Assembly: GCA_031555955.1 (NCBI GenBank)
Contig: JAVBTY010000038.1
Coordinates: forward strand, 1 to 45,658
From: Azoarcus sp031555955
Lineage (GTDB): Bacteria; Pseudomonadota; Gammaproteobacteria; Burkholderiales; Rhodocyclaceae
DNA length: 45,658 nt
Direction of reading: 5' to 3'
Shown one piece after another: positions 9,452-17,507 of this stretch (positions are counted from its first letter, which is position 1; every line of letters begins with the position of its first letter). A model generated the notes under the pieces. That model did no database searches. It saw nothing but the letters and a program-made list of their open reading frames with translations, and had not been told where the DNA came from. Both the position numbers and the translations under genes were made by a program.

Positions 9452-9657
9452 CCTGTTCTCTCCCTTTCTTTCGGCTTTCTGTTTTTGAGCTACGTCTGCC
9501 CGGTATCCCGCGGGACCGCCGGTGCAATGCGCGCGATTTGCGAAAGGCGATGGATATGAACGCTTTTGCGTTCGTTGCGGGAGGTTCGGGGCATATCCCG
9601 CCGTATGCTACATTAGTCCGCACCTATAACCAATAACCCGTAGAGAGTACCGATACT

Positions 9658-10077
9658 GTGGAGACAGGACGCGCATACACGATGAGCACAAGGATCCCTG
9701 TCCGCTGGGGAGACATGGATTTTTACGGACACGTCAACAACACGGTCTACTTCCGCTATTTCGAGCAGACCCGGGTCGAGTGGCTGGAAAACATGGGATT
9801 TCGCGTCGGTCCCGACGTGCCGGAAGGCATGGTCATCATCAGCGCGGAATGCACTTTTCTGGCGCCGGTCAATTACCCCGCAACCGTGCTGGTGAAGATG
9901 TATCTCGATGAACCCGGGCGCAGCAGCATCATGTCGTGGTACGAACTTTACGTTGAAGGCGACGAGCGCCTGTACGCCACGGGCTCGGCGAAAATGGTGT
10001 GGATGGATACGCGGACCGGGAAATCCTGCCCGCTGCCGGAGCGGCTGCGGGCGGAGATCCTGTCCGCCCGGCCATGA
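9658..10077 (+). CDS. Hotdog-fold acyl-CoA thioesterase (4HBT family)
   Basis: This protein of about 139 residues contains the 4-hydroxybenzoyl-CoA-thioesterase-type active site WGDMDFYGHVNNTVYFRYFE, where the Asp of GDMD is the usual catalytic residue, and the hotdog core ending YATGSAKMVWMD. The substrate cannot be told; YbgC/FadM-like short or medium acyl-CoA is typical. The GTG at 9658 gives the longest reading. The ATG at 9682 (MSTRIPVRWGD) is an equally good start and would give 131 residues. It is divergent from ETF-QO with a shared intergenic region of about 200 bp, a context compatible with acyl-CoA metabolism. Confidence 0.85.
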   Translation: METGRAYTMSTRIPVRWGDMDFYGHVNNTVYFRYFEQTRVEWLENMGFRVGPDVPEGMVIISAECTFLAPVNYPATVLVKMYLDEPGRSSIMSWYELYVEGDERLYATGSAKMVWMDTRTGKSCPLPERLRAEILSARP

Positions 10078-10118
10078 GGACCCATTCACGATCATGTGAA
10101 TGTCGTAGACCGGGCACG

Positions 10119-10605
10119 AGAAAGCGCTACCTCAGCGACATCAGCAGAGAATCGTTCGAACAGATCAGGCTGTACTGGAAAGCGTACGCAAGCAGACGAA
10201 GCTGCGGACGGTTGATTTATATGAAGTTTTCTGTGCCGTACTGTATCTGCTCAAAAGTGGCTGCCAGTGGCGAATGCTGCCGAGCGAATTTCCCAAATGG
10301 CGAATGGTCCATGCCTGTTTCGCCAGGTGGAGCGAACCTGGTCCAGACGGTTTGAGCGTTCTGGAGCGGGCTTTAAAAAATGTGGTTGACGCGGCCCGTG
10401 CCAGACAGGGGCGCAAATTCTCGACGCGCTTCCTGATCGTCGACGCGTAGGGCGTCAGGAACACCGATAGCGCCCGGGGGAAGGGCTACGATGCGGCGAA
10501 AGTCTTGGGCATCAAGCGTCACATCGCGGTCGATACCCAAGGCTTGCCCCATGGCATAGTTTACACCTGCCGATGTGACCGATCGCAAAGATGCGCTGCT
10601 TACGC
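10119..10605 (+). mobile_element. Decayed IS5-family transposase relic upstream of flhD
   Basis: Conceptual translation across frames gives an IS5-family transposase N-terminal half: RYLSDISRESFEQIR, then (after a one-base deletion near 10170) VLYLLKSGCQWRMLPSEFPK, then FLIVDA with an in-frame TAG at 10448-10450 where family members have Gln. After that come GIKRHIAVDTQGLPHGIV and (after a second frameshift near 10560) DVTDRKDALL. The rest of the protein, including the catalytic Glu, is missing. Two frameshifts, one stop and a truncation show that it is inactive. Terminal inverted repeats were not recognised. Apart from this relic, 10078-10741 contains no gene. The stretch 10606-10741 is the immediate flhD upstream region and probably holds its promoter, but I could not place one. 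Confidence 0.85.
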
Positions 10606-10741
10606 GAAACCCGGGGCGGTTCAGCCTGCATAAAAGACGTTTTTCATGTTCAGCGGAAGGGTTTACGGCTTTTTAGCTTGCGGATGCTCATAAATTACTT
10701 TAAGTTGAAACTGTTTGTACCTGAAAGAGGGGAATAAAATC

Positions 10742-11077
10742 GTGGAACGTCACGATTTTCAGGCTGAAATACGCGAACTGAATACTGCCTACCTGATGCT
10801 TGCCCAGCAGATGTTGCGCAGTGACCGGGAAACGGCGATGTTCCGGCTTGGCATAGACGCTGAGCTTGCCGGGTTTCTGGAAGGCCTGTCCCCGGCCAGA
10901 ATAGTGAAAATGGCAGGCAGCCAGACACTGGTGCCCCGTTTCCGCTTTAACGATGCCCAGCTTGCGCGCCTGATGGCGGGCGAGGGGCGGGATCCTGCCG
11001 CAGCCAGCCTGCATGCCGCGATTATCGCGGCGGGAAAGGCTGCCGGGGGAGGTGGTTTGAAGGAAACAGAAAGATGA
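10742..11077 (+). CDS. flhD: Flagellar master regulator subunit FlhD
   Basis: This 111-residue subunit of the FlhD4C2 activator switches on class II flagellar genes. The HDFQAEIRELNTAYLMLAQQML segment is the family's conserved dimerisation start. The GTG at 10742 is preferred over an upstream in-frame ATG (10715) because AAAGAGGGG lies nine bases before it and FlhD proteins begin close to this point. The C-terminal tail is Ala/Gly-rich. Its stop overlaps the flhC start (ATGA), indicating translational coupling. An IS5-family relic lies about 140 bp upstream. Confidence 0.93.
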   Translation: MERHDFQAEIRELNTAYLMLAQQMLRSDRETAMFRLGIDAELAGFLEGLSPARIVKMAGSQTLVPRFRFNDAQLARLMAGEGRDPAAASLHAAIIAAGKAAGGGGLKETER

Positions 11078-11616
11078 AAAACAAGCGGATCATTGATGAG
11101 GCGGCGGACATTCGCCGGGCGGTTGAAATGGTGCAACTGGGCGCCCGCATGCAGATGCTGGAGGTCGAGACGCGCCTGAGCCGCGAAAAACTGCTCAGGA
11201 TTTACAAGGAAGTCCGCGGCGTGTCTCCACCCAAGGGCATGCTGCCGTTTTCAACCGACTGGTTCATGACCTGGCAGCCAAATATCCATTCCTCGCTCTT
11301 CATGGGTTTTCACCGGTTTTTCAGGGAACAGACTGCGGTCCGCGGACTGGACGCAATCATCAGGTCCTATCACCTGTATCTGGATTACATTGAAGCCGAA
11401 CAGATTGAGCCCGTGCTGAGCCTGACCCGGGCATGGACTCTGGTCCGTTTTTTCGATGCCGATCTGCTGCAGCTTGCTCCGTGCGGCAGCTGTGAAGGCC
11501 GGTATGTTGCGCATGCCTATGATCCAACAGCCGGTTTCGTGTGCGGTCTGTGTCATATTCCTTCCCGCGCCGGCAAGATCAGGCGCGCTGTGAAGCCGCG
11601 TAAGGCGATGGCCTGA
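11074..11616 (+). CDS. flhC: Flagellar master regulator subunit FlhC
   Basis: FlhC is the 180-residue DNA-binding partner of FlhD. The zinc site is formed by four Cys in two pairs, PCGSC and VCGLC, near residues 137-160. The N-terminal half is helical with GARMQMLEVETRLSREKL, typical of the family, and the length is close to the usual 180-190. It overlaps flhD by four bases and is followed by a strong terminator, so flhDC is a self-contained unit above the mot/che genes. Confidence 0.95.
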   Translation: MKNKRIIDEAADIRRAVEMVQLGARMQMLEVETRLSREKLLRIYKEVRGVSPPKGMLPFSTDWFMTWQPNIHSSLFMGFHRFFREQTAVRGLDAIIRSYHLYLDYIEAEQIEPVLSLTRAWTLVRFFDADLLQLAPCGSCEGRYVAHAYDPTAGFVCGLCHIPSRAGKIRRAVKPRKAMA

Positions 11617-11654
11617 CTCCGCCGAGCGGCTACGGCCTGCCGATCGCCGCCGGA

Positions 11655-11692
11655 TGGGCTGCCCTTGAGCAGGGGGCAGCCCATTTTGTTTT
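11655..11692 (+). terminator. Rho-independent terminator after flhDC
   Basis: A perfect 10-bp stem TGGGCTGCCC / GGGCAGCCCA is followed directly by TTTTGTTTT. It separates the flhDC transcript from the motA promoter that begins ten bases later. Confidence 0.9.
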
Positions 11693-11701
11693 CGGCAAAA
11701 T

Positions 11702-11728
11702 TCAAGTTCCCGCCGCAGAGGGCGTTAA
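11702..11728 (+). promoter_or_regulatory. Sigma-28 (FliA)-type promoter for motAB-cheRB
   Basis: TCAAGTTC, 11 bases, GGCGTTAA. Compared with the enterobacterial FliA consensus TAAAGTTT-N11-GCCGATAA it matches 6 of 8 bases at each element with the canonical spacing. It sits just after the flhDC terminator and about 50 bp before the motA start. Confidence 0.75.
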
Positions 11729-11776
11729 AATCAGGCATGGTCCGGCGGCAGGGCTGGCGATTTTGTGGAGTTACCG

Positions 11777-12631
11777 GTGTTTCTCATTATTGGCTACGTC
11801 ATCATTCTTGCAGCATCGCTGGGCACGTACGCGGTACACGGCAGCCTTGCCGCCCTGTGGGTTCCCATGGAGTATCTGGCGATTGTCGGCCTGATGATTG
11901 GCGGCTTTGTAGCGGGAAACGGGGGCAAGGCGATCAAGGCGACGCTGGGGGCCTTGCCGCAGGCGCTCAAGGGGTCTCCTTACACCAGGGCGATGTATGT
12001 TGACCTGCTTTCCATGCTCTATGAAGTTCTTGCGAAAGTGCGCAAGGAAGGGCTGATGTCGATCGAAAGCGATGTTGAAAACCCTGACTCCAGTCCGATT
12101 TTTTCCAAGTATCCCAGTGTGACGGCAGACCACCATGCCGTGGAGTTTCTGACAGACTATCTGCGCATGATGGTCGGCGGCAATCTCAATGCCTTTGAGA
12201 TCGAAAGCCTGATGGATATGGAAATCGACACTCACCATGTTGAAGCGCACCAGGCGCCGCATATCGTCGCCAAGGTGGCCGATGGTTTGCCCGCTTTCGG
12301 TATTGTGGTTGCAGTTATGGGCGTTGTGAACGTTATGGGCTCGGTAGGGCAGCCGCCAGCGGTGCTTGGCAAAATGATTGGCGGTGCGTTGGTTGGCACC
12401 TTTCTTGGCATCCTGCTTTCCTACGGCTTTGTCGCGCCGATTGCCTCCCAGCTGGAGCAAAAAGTGGAGGAGGGAGGCAAAGTTTACCAGTGCATCAAGG
12501 CTGTGCTGCTGGCAAGCATGAATGGATACGCTCCTCAGGTCGCAGTGGAGTTTGGCCGCAAGGTGCTGTATTCAACCGAGAGGCCCGGGTTTGCCGAGCT
12601 TGAGCAGGAACTCAAGAACCGTAAGGGCTGA
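11777..12631 (+). CDS. motA: Flagellar motor stator protein MotA
   Basis: This inner-membrane stator subunit conducts protons with MotB and pushes on the rotor. Hydrophobic segments lie near residues 2-20, 28-46, 166-186 and 200-220. The cytoplasmic loop contains the expected charged stretch (KVRKEGLMSIESDVENP). The GVVNVMGSVGQPPAVLGKMI region with its conserved Pro is clearly MotA. The GTG at 11777 gives the usual N-terminus (M)FLIIGYV and has TGGAG six bases upstream; a GTG four codons earlier (11765) is possible but lies on that Shine-Dalgarno. motB follows 68 bp later. Confidence 0.95.
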   Translation: MFLIIGYVIILAASLGTYAVHGSLAALWVPMEYLAIVGLMIGGFVAGNGGKAIKATLGALPQALKGSPYTRAMYVDLLSMLYEVLAKVRKEGLMSIESDVENPDSSPIFSKYPSVTADHHAVEFLTDYLRMMVGGNLNAFEIESLMDMEIDTHHVEAHQAPHIVAKVADGLPAFGIVVAVMGVVNVMGSVGQPPAVLGKMIGGALVGTFLGILLSYGFVAPIASQLEQKVEEGGKVYQCIKAVLLASMNGYAPQVAVEFGRKVLYSTERPGFAELEQELKNRKG

Positions 12632-12699
12632 TGCGTTGCATGATGCCGTAACGTGCCTTGCTCCTGTGCGTCGGCGGGTATATGAGTACGAGGTAAGGT

Positions 12700-13761
12700 G
12701 TGAGCGACGACTCCCAGCAGTTCATTGTTGTTAAACGCATCAAAAAAGGCGGCGGAGGCGCCCATGGCGGGGCGTGGAAAATCGCTTATGCTGATTTCGT
12801 TACCGCGATGATGGCTTTTTTTCTGCTCATGTGGTTGCTTGGATCTACTGCGCAAGGTGATCTTGAGGGTATTTCAGACTATTTCCAGAATCCTCTCAAG
12901 CTGGCAATGCAGGGAGGGGAGGGGTCTGGAGACAGTTCAAGTGTCGTCAAGGGGGGCGGGGAGGATTTGACCCGTTCGCTTGGACAGGTCAAGCGGGGCG
13001 ATACGGAAACACAGCGCACCATTAGCCTGGATGCTGCCAAAGGCCGCACCCAGGCGGCAGAAGTTGCGGCGGAAGATATTGAAAAACGGCGGGAACGTAC
13101 CCGGCTGCTCGACCTGAAAGGACGGATCGAGGTTGTCATAGAGGCTGATCCGCTGCTGCGCCAGCTTAAAAACCAGATCCTGATGAGCATCACGACTGAA
13201 GGATTGCTTATCCAGCTTGTGGATGAGCAAAACCGGCCGATGTTCAACTCGGCGAGTTCGGAGCTGCACCCTTACGCCAGGCAGCTGCTACGCAACATCG
13301 GGTTATTGCTCAATGACGTCAATCACCGGATAAGCATTTCCGGGCATACCGATGCTGCCCGCTATGCTGGAGGTGAGCGGGGGTTTTCCAACTGGGAGCT
13401 GTCGGCTAACCGGGCGAATGCGGCACGGCGCGAACTGATCGCAGGGGGGCTTGAGATGGGTAAAGTGGTGCGCGTGGTTGGTTTGTCCGACACCGTGCCC
13501 CTGAACAGGGAAAATGTGCTTGATCCCGCAAACAGGCGGATCACTATTCTCGTACTTAACAGGCGGGCAGAGGAAACGGTTCGCGGCGAGGGGTCCATGA
13601 TTGAGGCTGAGGCAGGGTGGCCGCTGGATGCCTCCACCCTGCAGGGTGCCGTTGAAAGACAGCCGGTGCAGGATGGGAAAGAAGGGGGTGGATCAGGGAG
13701 CGCAGGATCGTTTTCTTCTTCATCACGTCAGACCGGTCAGGCGGCAGATGGGGCCAGATAG
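12700..13761 (+). CDS. motB: Flagellar motor stator protein MotB
   Basis: MotB anchors the stator to peptidoglycan and carries the proton-binding Asp. The N-terminal HGGAWKIAYADFVTAMMAFF includes this Asp at the start of the single membrane helix. The OmpA-like peptidoglycan-binding domain runs from about residue 160 to 290, with MFNSASSELHPYARQLL and ISGHTDAARYAGGERGFSNW. The last 60 residues are Gly/Ser/Gln-rich and probably disordered. Start is GTG with GAGGTAAG just upstream. It lies in the motAB-cheRB unit under the FliA-type promoter. Confidence 0.95.
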   Translation: MSDDSQQFIVVKRIKKGGGGAHGGAWKIAYADFVTAMMAFFLLMWLLGSTAQGDLEGISDYFQNPLKLAMQGGEGSGDSSSVVKGGGEDLTRSLGQVKRGDTETQRTISLDAAKGRTQAAEVAAEDIEKRRERTRLLDLKGRIEVVIEADPLLRQLKNQILMSITTEGLLIQLVDEQNRPMFNSASSELHPYARQLLRNIGLLLNDVNHRISISGHTDAARYAGGERGFSNWELSANRANAARRELIAGGLEMGKVVRVVGLSDTVPLNRENVLDPANRRITILVLNRRAEETVRGEGSMIEAEAGWPLDASTLQGAVERQPVQDGKEGGGSGSAGSFSSSSRQTGQAADGAR

Positions 13762-13804
13762 CCTGTTGCTGTAGCGTTTAAAATCAATGTGAGGAGATCT
13801 GGAA

Positions 13805-14749
13805 ATGACGTCCGGCGACTCAAGGCGTCCACCGCTTCACTCGAACCTTTCTGCTATACACAAGGCAGGAGCACTGGCTTCCCCTCCTTTTCCTGCCACG
13901 GTAATACCCACGGTTTCTGCTGACGTGGGCCGTGGGCGGGAGTTTGAGTTTACCAATGCCGATTTTGACCAGATACGCAAACTGATCCATAGCCACGCGG
14001 GGATTGTGCTGTCTCCTGTCAAGCACGATATGGTCTATAGCCGCCTTGCGCGCCGGTTGCGGGCGTGTGGCGACCGCTCGTTTGCCCAATATCTGGGCCG
14101 TTTGAGCCGTGACCGGGCGGAATGGGAGGTTTTTGTCAATTCATTAACGACAAACCTCACTTCCTTCTTCCGCGAAGCGCATCATTTTGACATTCTTGCC
14201 GAACAGATGAAGCGGGTTTCGGAAAAACGCACTATCAAAATATGGTGCTGCGCTGCTTCGACGGGAGAGGAGCCGTACTCACTTGCCATAACCGCCTGTG
14301 AGGTTTTCGACAGTTCCAGTCCTCCCGTACAGATCATTGCAACGGATATCGATACCTCTGTTCTGGCGCAGGGGGAGAGCGGTGAATATCGTCAGGACCG
14401 TGTCGAGCGGCTGTCGCCTGAGCGGTTGCGCCGTTTTTTTGATAGTGACAGGGCATCCGGAGCGGTGAAAGTGAAACCGGAACTTCGTCGGCTGGTCACT
14501 TTTCGCCGTATCAACCTGCTGGATAGCATATGGCCGGTGCAAGGGCCGCTGGATGCGATTTTTTGCCGCAATGTCATGATTTATTTCGATAAACCCACCC
14601 AGCACGGAATTTTGAAGCGTTTTATGCCGCTTCTGCGCATGGAGGGGCAGCTGTTCGTCGGACATTCTGAAAGTTTTGGCTATGCGGCAGATCTGTTCCG
14701 CTCCTGTGGACGCACGGTGTACCGGCGCGCGGACTCTGCGGTGCGCTGA
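13805..14749 (+). CDS. cheR: Chemoreceptor methyltransferase CheR
   Basis: CheR uses SAM to methylate glutamates on chemoreceptors. The 314-residue protein has the all-alpha CheR N domain (from about residue 48, FTNADFDQIRKLIHSHAGI) and the SAM domain with WCCAASTGEEPYSLA, IIATDID and FCRNVMIYFDK. About 45 residues of Ser/Pro/Ala-rich extension precede the usual start. GAGGAG lies just before the ATG. The stop codon is followed without a gap by the cheB ATG (TGAATG), so the methylation enzymes are translationally coupled. The chemoreceptor at 37037 is one possible substrate. Confidence 0.96.
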   Translation: MTSGDSRRPPLHSNLSAIHKAGALASPPFPATVIPTVSADVGRGREFEFTNADFDQIRKLIHSHAGIVLSPVKHDMVYSRLARRLRACGDRSFAQYLGRLSRDRAEWEVFVNSLTTNLTSFFREAHHFDILAEQMKRVSEKRTIKIWCCAASTGEEPYSLAITACEVFDSSSPPVQIIATDIDTSVLAQGESGEYRQDRVERLSPERLRRFFDSDRASGAVKVKPELRRLVTFRRINLLDSIWPVQGPLDAIFCRNVMIYFDKPTQHGILKRFMPLLRMEGQLFVGHSESFGYAADLFRSCGRTVYRRADSAVR

Positions 14750-15376
14750 ATGCTTGCCATGTCGGCAGGAATGGTTTCATCACAGCTGGCCCGTGCCGGA
14801 GAGGGGCGTTTTGTCGTCATCGGGGCTTCAACGGGTGGAACAGAAGCCATCAAGGAAGTTTTGCTTGGTTTTCCGGCAGACATGCCGCCGGTTCTGATCG
14901 TCCAGCATATGCCGGAGAAATTCACCGGGTCGTTTGCGCGCAGACTGGACGGTTTGTGTGCGATGCGAGTGAAAGAGGCTGAAACGGGGGAGCCGGTCAG
15001 GCCTGGAACCGCCTATCTGGCGCCAGGGCATTCACATCTTTCCCTGCAGAAAGCGGGCGTCGGGTACAGGTGTGAACTGTCGCGCTCCGAGCCTGTAAAC
15101 CGTCATCGTCCGTCCGTGGATGTGCTGTTTCATTCAGTTGCCCTGCTCGCGGCCAAGGCAACGATTGGAGTGCTGCTTACCGGCATGGGCAAGGACGGCG
15201 CTGCCGGACTGCTGGAGATGCACAAGGCCGGAGCGTGGACGATTGCACAGGATGAAAACAGCTGTGTTGTATATGGTATGCCGCGCGAAGCTGTTCTGCT
15301 GGGAGCCGCATCCGAGGTTGTCGCACTGCATGACATCCCGGGACGCGTGCTGCAGCGCCTGATCCGCGCCGGGTGA
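14750..15376 (+). CDS. cheB: CheB methylesterase domain protein lacking a receiver domain
   Basis: CheB removes methyl groups from chemoreceptors. The 208-residue protein is only the catalytic domain, with the triad Ser27 (GASTGG), His53 (QHMPEKF) and Asp149 (GMGKDG) in place. Canonical CheB is about 350 residues, with an N-terminal receiver domain that restrains the esterase until CheA phosphorylates it. Here that domain is absent: cheR coding sequence runs right up to the start, so no room remains and no frameshift is involved. An alternative ATG lies three codons downstream. Regulation by phosphorylation in cis is therefore not possible. The esterase may be constitutive, or controlled through another receiver such as a CheV. 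Confidence 0.92.
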   Translation: MLAMSAGMVSSQLARAGEGRFVVIGASTGGTEAIKEVLLGFPADMPPVLIVQHMPEKFTGSFARRLDGLCAMRVKEAETGEPVRPGTAYLAPGHSHLSLQKAGVGYRCELSRSEPVNRHRPSVDVLFHSVALLAAKATIGVLLTGMGKDGAAGLLEMHKAGAWTIAQDENSCVVYGMPREAVLLGAASEVVALHDIPGRVLQRLIRAG

Positions 15377-15433
15377 TTTACCAGGGAAAGCAGTGGAAGA
15401 TGAAAAATGTCGAGAGTGTCCGCGCAAGACCCC

Positions 15434-15460
15434 TTAAGTCTTCGCCAGCCCTGTCGATAA
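15434..15460 (+). promoter_or_regulatory. Sigma-28 (FliA)-type promoter for cheV-cheV-cheY-cheZ-cheA
   Basis: TTAAGTCT, 11 bases, GTCGATAA. It matches the FliA consensus TAAAGTTT-N11-GCCGATAA at 6 of 8 and 7 of 8 bases. It lies in the 148-bp gap after cheB, 64 bp before the first cheV start, so the chemotaxis genes form a second late transcription unit. Confidence 0.75.
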
Positions 15461-15524
15461 CCTTTCCATACCATCGGCGGTTGTGCCGGACGGGTGGGAG
15501 AAACCGCCCCATGCGGAGAATGAA

Positions 15525-16487
15525 ATGTCCGATTTACTGAAGAACATCGATGCCCGGACCCGGCTTGCGGGTACGAACAAGCTCGAAATCCTGCTGTTTA
15601 CGCTTGGCGTCGATCAACGCACCGGGCGCCGTGAAACCTTTGGCATCAATGTCTTCAAGGTTCGTGAGGTCATGCGGACGCCCGGCATCACGGCTGCGCC
15701 GGAAATGCCATCCTCGGTAGAGGGAATGGTCAGCCTTCGCGGTGTCCTGGTGCCGGTGATAGATCTTGCCAAGTACGTTGGCATCGGCACGGGAACGCCG
15801 CGCGAAATCATGATCGTGACTGAATACAACGGCCATACCCAGGGATTCCTGGTCGAGGCAGTCGATACTATCCTGCGTCTGGACTGGTCCCAGATGCGTG
15901 TGCCGCCCGATATGCTGACGGCCAATCTTGGCGGACTGGTGACCGCGGTGACGGAACTGCAGGGAAACCGGCTGGTAATGATGCTGGATGTGGAAAAGGT
16001 GTTGTCCGAAACAACCCATTACGACAACGCCATGGTGTTCAAGAACATTGAGCCGATGAAAGATTCCGCGGGGCTTACCGTGTTTTTTGCCGATGATTCG
16101 TCCGTGGCGCGTCGACAGATCTCACAGACGCTGGAGGCGCTGGGGGTCCGTTACGTCAGTTCCGTCAATGGCCGCCAGGCCTGGGAGGAGCTGCTGAAAA
16201 TCGCCGCCCTCGCCAGCAGTACCGGCCGGAAGGTAAAGGATATGGTTGGCATGGTGCTGACCGACGTTGAAATGCCGGAAATGGACGGTTATATCCTGAC
16301 GAAAAACATCAAAACCGATCTGCGTTTCGAGGGGGTGCCCGTGCTGATGCATTCCTCTCTTTCGGGGATGTCAAACCAGCAGCTAGGCAAGTCAGTTGGC
16401 GTAGACGAGTACATTCCGAAATTTGAACCCCAGCGCCTTGCAGAAACGGTGCGCCGCCTGCTCAGGCGAGACGGCGATTCCGCCTAG
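15525..16487 (+). CDS. cheV: Chemotaxis coupling protein CheV (CheW-receiver fusion), first copy
   Basis: This 320-residue protein has a CheW-like coupling domain (about residues 15-165, GINVFKVREVMRTP, SLRGVLVPVIDLAKY) and a C-terminal receiver domain (about 190-315). The receiver has the acidic pair FADDSS, the phospho-acceptor Asp in VLTDVEMPEMDGY and the Lys in YIPKFEP. The ATG at 15525 (MSDLLKNIDARTRLAG) is preferred because GGAG lies about ten bases upstream; the frame is open further 5' without a good signal. It probably couples receptors to CheA and buffers phosphate. No free CheW is encoded in the window. It is followed 20 bp later by a paralogue. Confidence 0.94.
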   Translation: MSDLLKNIDARTRLAGTNKLEILLFTLGVDQRTGRRETFGINVFKVREVMRTPGITAAPEMPSSVEGMVSLRGVLVPVIDLAKYVGIGTGTPREIMIVTEYNGHTQGFLVEAVDTILRLDWSQMRVPPDMLTANLGGLVTAVTELQGNRLVMMLDVEKVLSETTHYDNAMVFKNIEPMKDSAGLTVFFADDSSVARRQISQTLEALGVRYVSSVNGRQAWEELLKIAALASSTGRKVKDMVGMVLTDVEMPEMDGYILTKNIKTDLRFEGVPVLMHSSLSGMSNQQLGKSVGVDEYIPKFEPQRLAETVRRLLRRDGDSA

Positions 16488-16507
16488 AGAAACATGAGGA
16501 AAGGGTC

Positions 16508-17476
16508 ATGCTGAACCTGAATCAAAATAGTAATGACAGCGACAATGCGCTGCTGGATACGGTTGATGGCCGCACGATGCTGGCTGGTTCGAACCGGATG
16601 GAAATCCTGCTGTTCAACCTTGGCACCAGCGAAATATTCGGCATCAACGTATTCAAGGTACGCGAGGTTTCGGCAACCCCGTTTATTACCAGGGCTCCAA
16701 ATATGCCCGTGGGCGTGGAAGGCCTGATTTCTCTCAGAGGCAATGTCATTCCTGTTTTATCCCTGGCAAAAATACTCGGCCTGCACCAGCCATCCGATGG
16801 GCTTGGCGCCTCAATGATGGTGACCGAGTACAGCAAACGGACACTGGGATTTCTCGTTCATGAGGTAGACAGGATTATTCGCGTCCAGTGGGACAAGGTG
16901 CGCACGCCAGACAATGTTTCAAGCTCCGTGCATGGATTTATTACAGCCATTACCGAACTGGCAGATGGAAAACTGGTTTCCATTCTTGATGTTGAAACGA
17001 TTCTTGCCAATACATTTGGAGAGGCAGTGGTGGGCAGTATTGCCCCGATCAGCAACGGGCAGGATGTGAGCGTGTTTTTTGTTGATGACTCGGCGGTGGC
17101 GCGGCGCAAGATTGCCGAGGTTCTTGACAAGCTTGGAGTGCATCACAAGCAGGCGCAGAACGGTCTTGAAGCCTGGACCCGTCTTGAGGGGATGGCCAGC
17201 CACGCACAGCAGATGGGCCGCAGCGTCAGGGATGAGGTCGATCTCATCATGGTGGATGCGGAAATGCCCGAAATGGATGGCTATGTGTTGACGCGCAACA
17301 TCAAGAGTGATGCGCGTTTCGACGGCATTCCGGTCCTGATGCACTCATCCCTGTCGTCCGAAGCCAACCGGGCGATGGGAAAACGGGTTGGAGTCGATTC
17401 TTACGTGGCAAAATTCGATGCTGACGCGCTTGCCGAAACCCTGCGCCCCTTGCTGCAGAGGGCGCGGCAAGGATAA
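16508..17476 (+). CDS. cheV: Chemotaxis coupling protein CheV (CheW-receiver fusion), second copy
   Basis: This 322-residue paralogue of the preceding gene has the same order: CheW-like domain (GINVFKVREVSATPFI, SLRGNVIPVLSLAKI) then receiver (FVDDSAVARR, MVDAEMPEMDGY, YVAKFDA). All phosphorylation residues are present. The two copies align along their whole length, including the receiver insertion (AQQMGRSVRDE versus ASSTGRKVKDM), but are clearly diverged, so this is an old tandem duplication. AGGAAAGG precedes the ATG. Having two adjacent CheV genes and no cheW suggests they are the main couplers of this array or have split roles. Confidence 0.94.
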   Translation: MLNLNQNSNDSDNALLDTVDGRTMLAGSNRMEILLFNLGTSEIFGINVFKVREVSATPFITRAPNMPVGVEGLISLRGNVIPVLSLAKILGLHQPSDGLGASMMVTEYSKRTLGFLVHEVDRIIRVQWDKVRTPDNVSSSVHGFITAITELADGKLVSILDVETILANTFGEAVVGSIAPISNGQDVSVFFVDDSAVARRKIAEVLDKLGVHHKQAQNGLEAWTRLEGMASHAQQMGRSVRDEVDLIMVDAEMPEMDGYVLTRNIKSDARFDGIPVLMHSSLSSEANRAMGKRVGVDSYVAKFDADALAETLRPLLQRARQG

Positions 17477-17507
17477 GCCGTCGCCAGAGAAACAGGAGAT
17501 CACGAAT

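Noticed and set aside
7724..9559. Very long open frame (over 600 codons) on the plus strand opposite ETF-QO
   Set aside because: It mirrors the strong third-position GC bias of the real minus-strand gene; no domain or Shine-Dalgarno is seen, and ETF-QO is unmistakable.
14750..15376. CheB receiver domain lost by a sequencing frameshift
   Set aside because: No receiver-like sequence exists in any frame upstream; cheR coding sequence with its normal C-terminus occupies that DNA.
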